Origin: Dehalococcoidia bacterium
GTDB taxonomy: Bacteria; Chloroflexota; Dehalococcoidia; Lucifugimonadales; JAGWBF01
Reading direction: 5' to 3'
Length of the DNA stretch: 5,854 nucleotides
Assembly (NCBI GenBank): GCA_021296015.1
Contig: JAGWBG010000108.1
Coordinates: 2,238 to 8,091 of the forward strand
Below are positions 1 to 4,785 of this stretch, in pieces (position 1 is the stretch's first letter; each line of letters begins with the position of its first letter). The position numbers and the translations under genes were made by a program. The notes beneath the pieces were generated by a model, which searched no databases, was not told the DNA's origin, and saw nothing but the letters and a program-made list of their open reading frames with translations.

Positions 1-31
1 AGCCGGGGAAAGGCCCGCCTCCCGCTACGTC

Positions 32-61
32 CCGACGAGGCGGCTTAGGCCGCCTCTTCGG
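32..61 (-). terminator. Hairpin terminator after the Hsp100 gene
   Basis: An inverted repeat has a perfect 8-bp core (GAGGCGGC at 37-44 with GCCGCCTC at 49-56, loop TTAG). It extends by four more pairs (32-35 with 58-61) after one C/T mismatch. It begins 36 bases beyond the stop codon of the Clp gene at 98-100, which fits transcript termination of the leftward operon. No T-run follows on the minus strand, so it would be a non-canonical (or RNA-stabilising) hairpin. The near-symmetry means it could also serve a plus-strand transcript entering from the left edge. Confidence 0.6.
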
Positions 62-97
62 TAACAATCCGATGCCCCTCTGATAGATGGGCAGGGC

Positions 98-2557
98 TTA
101 AACGGCAGTGCCGACTGCCTCACCAACCCTGCTGCCCTGATTTGTAAAAGTCAACCCCTCGGAACCGCTGTCTATCAGGATGTGGTCCCCATTCTGGAAC
201 TCCCCGGCCAGGATTGCCTTGGAAATGGGAGTCTCCAGGTATCTCTGGACCGCCCTCCGCAACGGCCTGGCCCCAAAGGTGGGGTCGAATCCCTCTTTGG
301 CGAACCACCGCCGGGCCTCCGGCGTCAACTCGAAGGTTATCTCCCGGTCCGCAAGGCGCTTCCGTACCTCGGCTGCCATCAGACCAACTATGCTCTCGAT
401 TTGGTCCTGAGTAAGGGGATCAAAGATGATAATCTCATCTATGCGGTTCAGGAACTCGTGGCGGAAGGCCCGTTTGAGGGCGTCTTGCACCGAGTCCCTT
501 AGCCGGTGCTCATCCACCACGTCCTTCCCGTCCCTGCGGAATCCGAAGGGCTGGCGGCCTACTTCACCTGTACCCAGATTGCTGGTCATTATAATCACCG
601 TATTACGGAAGTCAACGGTGCGGCCATGACCGTCCGTAAGGCGTCCATCCTCCATAATCTGAAGGAGCACGTTAAACACGTCCGCGTGTGCCTTCTCAAT
701 CTCGTCGAAGAGTATAATTCTGAAGGGATGTCTGCGCACCGCCTCAGTCAGTTGGCCGCCCTCGTCGAACCCCACGTAACCCGGGGGTGCACCGATGAGC
801 CGCGATACGGTATGCTTCTCCATGTATTCCGACATATCTACCCGAATCATATTGGCCTCATCGTCGAACAGGAACTCCGACAGGGCCTTGGCCAACTCGG
901 TCTTGCCAACTCCGGTGGGGCCTAGGAATATGAAGTTTCCAATGGGACGCTTGGGGTCGCTGAGGCCGGACCGGGCACGACGTATCGCCTCAGAGACAGC
1001 TACTACCGCCTCCTCCTGGCCCACCACGCGCTCGTGAAGGTGTTCCTCCATGCGGAGCAACTTTTCCGCCTCCTCCTCAAGCAGACGGGACACCGGGATG
1101 CCCGTCCATCTGGAGATGAGTGCGCCAATATCCCCTTCATCCACTATCATCTCTATCTTTTTGTCTAGCATCCAAGCCCCTCTCTCGCGGTTATACTGCT
1201 GCTCCAACCGCAGCCGCTCGGTCTTGATCTGGGCAGCCTTCTCGTAATCGGAGCGCTGGGCCGTTGCGTCCTCCTCATTGGCCAGGTCCTGGATTTGCCT
1301 CTCCACTTCCTTGAGGTTGACAGGAAGGCTCTCGGCATCAATGCGGAGCTTGCTGGCAGCCTCGTCTATAAGGTCCACCGCCTTGTCCGGCAGGTTTCGG
1401 TCGGTAATATAACGATGACTGAGGCGGGCGGCTGACACCAGCGCGGAGTCCTCTATCTTCACCTTGTGATGGGACTCGTAGCGGGGCCGCAGTGCTCTGA
1501 GGATTTCCACCGTTTCCTCCTCCGTCGGTTCCTCCAAGTACACAGGCTGGAAACGCCGCTCCAGGGCCGAGTCCTTCTCGATGTACTTTCGGTATTCATC
1601 AACAGTGGTAGCACCGATACATTGCAGCTCACCCCGTTGAAGGGCCGGCTTGAGCAGGTTGCTGGCGTCAATAGCCCCCTCTGCTCCACCCGCCCCTACG
1701 ACGGTGTGTATCTCATCTATGAAGAGAATAACCTCTCCCTCTGCGCCTTTTACCTCGTCCATGACCGCCTTCAGCCGCTCCTCGAACTCGCCCCGGAACT
1801 TGCTTCCCGCCACCAGAGCGCCCATGTCAAGGGCCAGTACCCGACGGTCCTTTAGCACGTCCGGCACATCCCCTATGACGATGCGTTGGGCCAACCCCTC
1901 TGCGATAGCAGTCTTGCCTACACCGGCCTCACCTATGATTACCGGGTTATTCTTTTTGCGCCGGGTGAGGGTTTGCATTACACGGCGCACCTCCTGGTCC
2001 CTACCCACCACGGGGTCCAGCTTCCCCTGGCGAGCCAAGCCTGTGAGGTCAACGCTGTATTTTTCCAGGGAGCGGTACTTGCTCTCGGCTCTGGGGTCAG
2101 TTACCCGGTGGGTGCCCCGGACCTGCATCAGAGCACGATAGACCTTCTCTTGGTCAACGCCATGTTCCTTCAGAATACGGGCAGCGGCCCCTTCTCGTTC
2201 CATTGTGGCACCAATCAGAAGGTGTTCAGTGCCGATGAACTCGTCCTTCATGTGCTGGGCCTCCGCCTTGGCATTGTCAAGGAGGAGTGCCCCCCGGGGA
2301 GTAGCGTATATCTGGTTCGCCTCATTGGACATTTTGGGGGCTCGCTCCAGCGCTTCTTCCAGGGCCTGCTTTACTGATGCCGTAGATACTCCAAGATTAT
2401 CAAGTATCTTCTCAGGCAACCCGTCCTCCAGTTCCAGAAGCGCCAGTAGAATATGCTCCACGTCCCACTGGCTATGTCTGTAACGGCGCACTATCCCCTG
2501 AGAGTTGAACAGGACATCCCGGGCTTTCTCCGTAAATTCATCCGGTCTCAATACCAT
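98..2557 (-). CDS. clpC: Hsp100/Clp AAA+ ATPase, ClpC-type with ClpB-like domains
   Basis: This is an 819-residue double-ring AAA+ unfoldase that uses ATP to thread misfolded or aggregated proteins through its pore in the cytoplasm. Two Clp-N repeats (about 5-145) precede D1, with Walker A GEAGVGKT (209-216), Walker B ending DE (281-282), aromatic pore residue F254 and arginine fingers R334/R335. D2 has Walker A GPTGVGKT (546-553), Walker B ending DE (618-619), pore loop GYVG (593-596), arginine finger R705 and sensor-2 GARPLRR (762-768). Only about 80 residues separate D1 from the WTGIPV motif (484-489), with a UVR-like stretch near 437-456. That is ClpC length, not the long ClpB coiled coil. 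A Phe-Gly-Phe at 671-673 sits where ClpC docks ClpP. The N-domain and AAA+ wording (LIGAPPGYVG, EFLNRIDE) read more like ClpB, so the clpB/clpC name is not settled. The ATG is preceded by GGGAGG (minus strand, 2566-2571) 8 bases upstream. It is the last gene of the operon. Confidence 0.93.
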   Translation of the reverse strand: MVLRPDEFTEKARDVLFNSQGIVRRYRHSQWDVEHILLALLELEDGLPEKILDNLGVSTASVKQALEEALERAPKMSNEANQIYATPRGALLLDNAKAEAQHMKDEFIGTEHLLIGATMEREGAAARILKEHGVDQEKVYRALMQVRGTHRVTDPRAESKYRSLEKYSVDLTGLARQGKLDPVVGRDQEVRRVMQTLTRRKKNNPVIIGEAGVGKTAIAEGLAQRIVIGDVPDVLKDRRVLALDMGALVAGSKFRGEFEERLKAVMDEVKGAEGEVILFIDEIHTVVGAGGAEGAIDASNLLKPALQRGELQCIGATTVDEYRKYIEKDSALERRFQPVYLEEPTEEETVEILRALRPRYESHHKVKIEDSALVSAARLSHRYITDRNLPDKAVDLIDEAASKLRIDAESLPVNLKEVERQIQDLANEEDATAQRSDYEKAAQIKTERLRLEQQYNRERGAWMLDKKIEMIVDEGDIGALISRWTGIPVSRLLEEEAEKLLRMEEHLHERVVGQEEAVVAVSEAIRRARSGLSDPKRPIGNFIFLGPTGVGKTELAKALSEFLFDDEANMIRVDMSEYMEKHTVSRLIGAPPGYVGFDEGGQLTEAVRRHPFRIILFDEIEKAHADVFNVLLQIMEDGRLTDGHGRTVDFRNTVIIMTSNLGTGEVGRQPFGFRRDGKDVVDEHRLRDSVQDALKRAFRHEFLNRIDEIIIFDPLTQDQIESIVGLMAAEVRKRLADREITFELTPEARRWFAKEGFDPTFGARPLRRAVQRYLETPISKAILAGEFQNGDHILIDSGSEGLTFTNQGSRVGEAVGTAV

Positions 2558-2576
2558 TGTCCATGCCTCCCTGCAA

Positions 2577-2918
2577 CTAGCTCTGGCTGCGCTTACCGGG
2601 CGAGGCTGCCTGTAGTCGCTTGATTTTATTCGACAGTTGGGTGTTCTCTTTCTCCAGTTGAATGATTCGCTCCATGAGCTTTAATACCACCTCCACACCC
2701 GCCAGGTTGACGCCCATGTCGTCGGTCAGGGCCTTTATCCGCCTCAATCTCTCTATGTCGTTGGGAGAGTAAAGACGTCTTTTGCCCTCGGAGCGGGAGG
2801 GCATCACCAAGCCCACTCTTTCATAGTATCGGAGGGTCTGAGCATGTACGCCCACCATGTTGGCGGCTATGCTGATTACAAAGCACGGCTCGTTATCGAA
2901 AGATCGTTCCGTTGTCAA
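2577..2918 (-). CDS. hspR: HspR-type MerR-family heat-shock repressor
   Basis: This 113-residue protein is a DNA-binding repressor of chaperone genes. Its N-terminal winged helix-turn-helix (about 13-55) carries the family pattern: VISIAANMVGVHAQTLRYYE, then GLV.PSRSEGKRRLYS, then DIERLRRIKAL. The segment GVNLAGVEVVLKL (69-81) is typical of HspR and distinguishes it from metal-sensing MerR proteins and from CbpM. Residues about 82-104 are a predicted coiled coil for dimerisation, followed by a short basic tail. In characterised actinobacteria HspR binds inverted repeats called HAIR, often with DnaK as co-repressor; whether DnaK acts here cannot be seen. The start is TTG (2916-2918). It is supported by AGGAGGT 7 bases upstream, which overlaps the end of the J-protein gene (5-base gap), so translation is probably coupled. 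The Clp gene follows after 19 bases. A probable operator lies in the divergent promoter region. Confidence 0.92.
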   Translation of the reverse strand: MTTERSFDNEPCFVISIAANMVGVHAQTLRYYERVGLVMPSRSEGKRRLYSPNDIERLRRIKALTDDMGVNLAGVEVVLKLMERIIQLEKENTQLSNKIKRLQAASPGKRSQS

Positions 2919-2936
2919 ATCTATTACCTCCTGGCT
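2919..2936 (-). promoter_or_regulatory. hspR Shine-Dalgarno embedded in the J-protein stop
   Basis: Read on the minus strand, the last codons of the J-protein gene are AGG AGG TAA. This is also a near-perfect Shine-Dalgarno for the TTG start of hspR 7-8 bases further on. The site decides the TTG start and indicates translational coupling of the co-chaperone and the repressor. Confidence 0.75.
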
Positions 2937-3847
2937 ATACGACCCTCTTTAAGCTCCTGGAAAAGTTGTTTTTCCTCGTCACTGAGGTCTTTGGGCAGCA
3001 TCACCTTCACTATTGCGTAAAGGTCGCCCCTGGCCTCCGGGCTATTCAGGCGAGGCATCCCCTGACCGGCAAGGCGAAGGGACTGCCCGTTCTGCGTCTC
3101 CGGGGGTATGGTCAGCATAACCCTACTCTTGATAGTGGGGACAGCCACCTCGCCCCCCAACATTGCGGCGAAAAGGGGGACCGCCACGTCGGTATAAAGG
3201 TCTGCACCAGTGCGACGGAACATGGAGGAGGGGCGCACCGTAACCTCAAGGTAGATGTCCTGTTGATGTCCCCTTCCGGCTGATATATGTACCCTGGAAC
3301 CGGTGTCTACACCCGGCGGTATCTTCACCTCCAGCCGCCTGGATGGCACGTTAGCGCCGGCACCGGCTATCTCCAGATAACGTGTGGCCCCGCTAAACGC
3401 CTCTTCCAGGCTCACTTCCACGGGATATTTCGCCGAGGCATACCCGACGGGCCGGTCTCTAAAGCCGCTCCTCCTGCCTGTACCGGAGAAAATCTCGTCG
3501 AAGAGCCCACCCGTGTGGACGCCATCGAAGTCAAAGGAGAAACTCGCGACATCCCCATCGGAGAACCAGTGAGAAAAATTGTTACCCCTGTTGGCCTGGG
3601 CCTTCTCTATTTCGTCAGCGTGTTTCCAGTTCTCGCCGTATTTGTCGTACTTACGGCGTTTCTCAGGGTCCGAGAGGACTTCGTGAGCCTCGTTTATGCG
3701 CTTGAACTTCCCCTCTGCCTCCTTGTCGCCGGGATTGACATCGGGGTGGTACTGCCTGGCCAGCTTACGGTAGGCTTGCTTTACCTCCTTATCCGAGGAG
3801 GTCCTGGGGATGCCAAGGATGGTGTAGTAATCTTCCATCATCTTCAC
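2924..3847 (-). CDS. cbpA: CbpA-type (class B) J-domain co-chaperone
   Basis: This 307-residue DnaJ-family protein delivers substrates to DnaK (Hsp70) and stimulates its ATPase. The J domain occupies residues 5-70, with the essential HPD at 34-36 and the usual DYYxxLG opening. A Gly/Phe-rich linker spans about 88-130. The C-terminal substrate-binding domains follow (about 137-290), with the familiar LEVKIPPGVDTGSRV and GDLYAIVKV segments. The CxxCxGxG zinc-finger repeats of canonical DnaJ are absent, which makes it class B (CbpA-like) at the normal length. The GTG at 3845-3847 gives the longest frame, but ATG codons at positions 3 and 4 are plausible alternatives, and none has a clear Shine-Dalgarno. 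It is the first gene of the operon with hspR and the Clp gene. A promoter lies just upstream, with a predicted leader of about 14 bases. No dnaK or grpE accompanies it. Confidence 0.93.
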   Translation of the reverse strand: MKMMEDYYTILGIPRTSSDKEVKQAYRKLARQYHPDVNPGDKEAEGKFKRINEAHEVLSDPEKRRKYDKYGENWKHADEIEKAQANRGNNFSHWFSDGDVASFSFDFDGVHTGGLFDEIFSGTGRRSGFRDRPVGYASAKYPVEVSLEEAFSGATRYLEIAGAGANVPSRRLEVKIPPGVDTGSRVHISAGRGHQQDIYLEVTVRPSSMFRRTGADLYTDVAVPLFAAMLGGEVAVPTIKSRVMLTIPPETQNGQSLRLAGQGMPRLNSPEARGDLYAIVKVMLPKDLSDEEKQLFQELKEGRIARR

Positions 3848-3867
3848 TCGCAGTAATTCTAATTAAT

Positions 3868-3896
3868 ATTCTAGATTGTTCAATGTAAATTGTCAA
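3868..3896 (-). promoter_or_regulatory. Sigma-70-type promoter of the J-protein/hspR/Clp operon
   Basis: On the minus strand a perfect -35 TTGACA (plus-strand 3891-3896) is followed after exactly 17 bases by TAGAAT (3868-3873), a five-of-six match to TATAAT. Transcription should begin near 3861, leaving about 14 bases before the GTG codon. A second TAGAAT at 3856-3861 is badly spaced from the -35 and is probably not used. The surrounding sequence is A+T-rich and includes short palindromes ATTG-TT-CAAT (3875-3884) and ATTG-GA-CAAT (3911-3920) that might bind a regulator. Confidence 0.75.
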
Positions 3897-3939
3897 ATGT
3901 TATAGTGTTTATTGGACAATTAATATGATGATTAATATA

Positions 3940-3966
3940 GAGTATTCTTGACAAATAATACTCAAG
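3940..3966. promoter_or_regulatory. Candidate HspR operator (HAIR-like) over the hsp20 -35 box
   Basis: CTTGACA (3947-3953), six bases, then ACTCAAG (3960-3966) resembles the actinobacterial HAIR consensus CTTGAGT-N7-ACTCAAG. The right half matches 7 of 7 and the left 5 of 7, and the spacer is one base short. It covers the -35 box and spacer of the hsp20 promoter, so binding would block RNA polymerase. A second perfect inverted repeat, GAGTATT (3940-3946) with AATACTC (3957-3963), overlaps it. The presence of hspR in the adjacent operon supports the assignment; binding itself is inferred. Confidence 0.5.
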
Positions 3967-3976
3967 TTACTATAAT
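3948..3976 (+). promoter_or_regulatory. Consensus sigma-70 promoter of hsp20
   Basis: TTGACA at 3948-3953 and TATAAT at 3971-3976 are both perfect matches with the optimal 17-base spacer. Such a strong core would be highly active unless repressed, which fits a heat-shock gene held down by a repressor such as HspR. The predicted start is near 3983, giving a leader of about 64 bases before the hsp20 ATG. Confidence 0.85.
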
Positions 3977-3982
3977 CAATGT

Positions 3983-4046
3983 TGAGAGGTGGAAGCGAGG
4001 CTAGACAACCTGCTACCTGAATAAACCGTAGTTCAAGGAGGAGGAG
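3983..4046 (+). promoter_or_regulatory. Structured hsp20 leader, candidate ROSE-like RNA thermometer
   Basis: The Shine-Dalgarno AAGGAGGAGGAG (4035-4046) can pair with an upstream arm. The helix is 4009-4021 against 4032-4044 around a 10-base loop: CC-GG, U-A, G/G mismatch, C-G, U-A, bulged A4015, CC-GG, U-A, bulged A4035, then GAA with UUC. That makes 11 pairs with weak points. UGCU (4011-4014) opposite AGGA with a G-G mismatch is the hallmark arrangement of ROSE thermometers found in front of small heat-shock genes. The same arm (4010-4018) can instead pair with 3987-3995. Pairing is read by eye; no folding energy was computed. Confidence 0.5.
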
Positions 4047-4514
4047 ATGTTACTGAAACAATGGGAACCCTTTGCCAAGTTTCGCAGATTTGACCGCGGA
4101 ATGGACCGAGTCAGTGGGCAAACATTTCGGCCTTTCTACACGTGGCCTCACTACTGGTCCGAGAATGGACGCGTAGCGATAGACGTGTACCGGGATGCAG
4201 ATAATCTGGTGGTGCGGGCTGCTCTGCCGGGCGTCAAGCCTGAGGATGCAGAAGTCACCGTCGCCGACGGCATACTGTCCATCAAGGGCGAGGCCAAGTT
4301 CGAGAAAGAGATTAAGGAGGACGAGTACCTTCACCGGGAGCACGGTTATGGTTCATTCCACCGCACGGTAGCTCTGCCTCGCGGACTTGACGCTGAGAAG
4401 GCCGAGGCCGCCTATGACAACGGCATCTTGACCGTGACCATACCCAGACACGAAGAGCGCAAGGGTAGATTACTCAAGATCAATGCCAAGTCCGCAGAAG
4501 AGAATAAGAGCTAG
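4047..4514 (+). CDS. hsp20: Small heat-shock protein, Hsp20/alpha-crystallin family
   Basis: This 155-residue protein is an ATP-independent cytoplasmic holdase that binds unfolding proteins and keeps them available for refolding or disaggregation. A short variable N-terminal arm (1-40), rich in aromatic and basic residues, precedes the alpha-crystallin beta-sandwich domain (about 42-134). The domain has VAIDVYRDADNLVVRAALPG at its start and the signature AAYDNGILTV at 121-130, and PR (111-112) ends the FHRTVALPR strand. The C-terminal extension has L-K-I (143-145), a variant of the I-x-I motif used in oligomer assembly. Length is normal for bacterial Hsp20. The ATG at 4047 follows a very strong Shine-Dalgarno. 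It is transcribed divergently from the J-protein/hspR/Clp operon and shares its control region, so it is probably coregulated. A strong hairpin after the stop suggests a single-gene transcript. Confidence 0.95.
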   Translation: MLLKQWEPFAKFRRFDRGMDRVSGQTFRPFYTWPHYWSENGRVAIDVYRDADNLVVRAALPGVKPEDAEVTVADGILSIKGEAKFEKEIKEDEYLHREHGYGSFHRTVALPRGLDAEKAEAAYDNGILTVTIPRHEERKGRLLKINAKSAEENKS

Positions 4515-4559
4515 ACTGCACCTCCGACGCTGGGACCACTTCCCCTGTAGGCAACATTC

Positions 4560-4594
4560 AGGCCCCCCACCGGCAGTGTGCCGATGGGGGGCCT
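4560..4594 (+). terminator. GC-rich hairpin terminator of hsp20
   Basis: Arms 4560-4575 and 4579-4594 form 15 pairs with one C/A mismatch (4570/4584) and a GTG loop, including six consecutive C-G pairs. It begins about 45 bases after the hsp20 stop. The following bases are TTCCCCC instead of a T-run, so efficiency as an intrinsic terminator is uncertain. Being almost symmetrical and between convergent genes, it may also act on transcripts from the minus-strand EEP gene. Confidence 0.7.
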
Positions 4595-4601
4595 TCCCCC
4601 A

Positions 4602-4671
4602 AGTATGCAGAGGACCGATAATGAGGTGTGAGCTACACGTAAATAGGTAGCTTACCGGTCCGTTGCATACT
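4602..4671. repeat. 70-base imperfect palindrome with near-perfect terminal inverted repeats
   Basis: AGTATGCA (4602-4609) pairs with TGCATACT (4664-4671). After a G-T pair and one A/G mismatch, GGACCG (4612-4617) pairs with CGGTCC (4656-4661). Past a 10-base one-sided bulge (4618-4627), an inner 9-pair stem follows (4628-4636 with 4647-4655, one G-T) around a 10-base loop. About 24 pairs form in 70 bases. It carries no open reading frame. It could be a small inverted-repeat mobile element, a REP-like intergenic repeat, a structured RNA or a protein-binding site; the window alone does not decide. Confidence 0.6.
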
Positions 4672-4692
4672 ATATAATACGTCCCAAGTGGC

Positions 4693-4739
4693 AGAGTAGA
4701 TTCCTCGTACTCTTCGAGTTAGAGGGATTTCTAGAACTC
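4693..4739. other. Two further small hairpins in the convergent intergenic region
   Basis: AGAGTA (4693-4698) with TACTCT (4708-4713) forms a 6-bp stem around a 9-base loop. GAGTT (4716-4720) with AACTC (4735-4739) forms another, extendable by AGA/TCT inside. They lie in the gene-free stretch 4515-4785, between the hsp20 terminator and the end of the EEP gene. Their function is unknown; they may help end the leftward EEP transcript or be part of the neighbouring structured element. Confidence 0.35.
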
Positions 4740-4785
4740 ATCTTCCCGCACCCAATCCGAAGGTGCCAAGCAACTCTCTGGCAAT

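Noticed and set aside
1..48. Open frame entering from the left edge on the plus strand and stopping at TAG 46-48
   Set aside because: Only 15 codons are visible, with no recognisable ending and overlap with the terminator hairpin; the frame could be chance.
506..2377. Long plus-strand reading frames (for example 506-925, 1466-1855, 1886-2377) antisense to the Hsp100 gene
   Set aside because: They lie entirely opposite a well-supported conserved gene, have no family resemblance or good ribosome-binding sites, and are expected from the codon bias of the real gene.
2912..3856. Plus-strand frames opposite the J-protein gene (2912-3283, 3287-3856)
   Set aside because: Shadow frames of a conserved coding sequence; the translations show no recognisable domain.
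4652..4678. TATAAT at 4673-4678 as a plus-strand promoter
   Set aside because: No -35-like sequence at the right distance and no gene on that strand downstream; the match lies in a short A+T-rich run.
4683..4755. Possible tRNA-like fold in the gene-free stretch
   Set aside because: Several small stems occur, but there is no plausible acceptor stem, anticodon arm or GTTCGA-type T-loop, so a tRNA is not supported.
4764..4783. TGCCA-N10-TGGCA hairpin directly after the EEP stop codon as its terminator
   Set aside because: Only five pairs, a long loop and no T-run on the minus strand; too weak to call.
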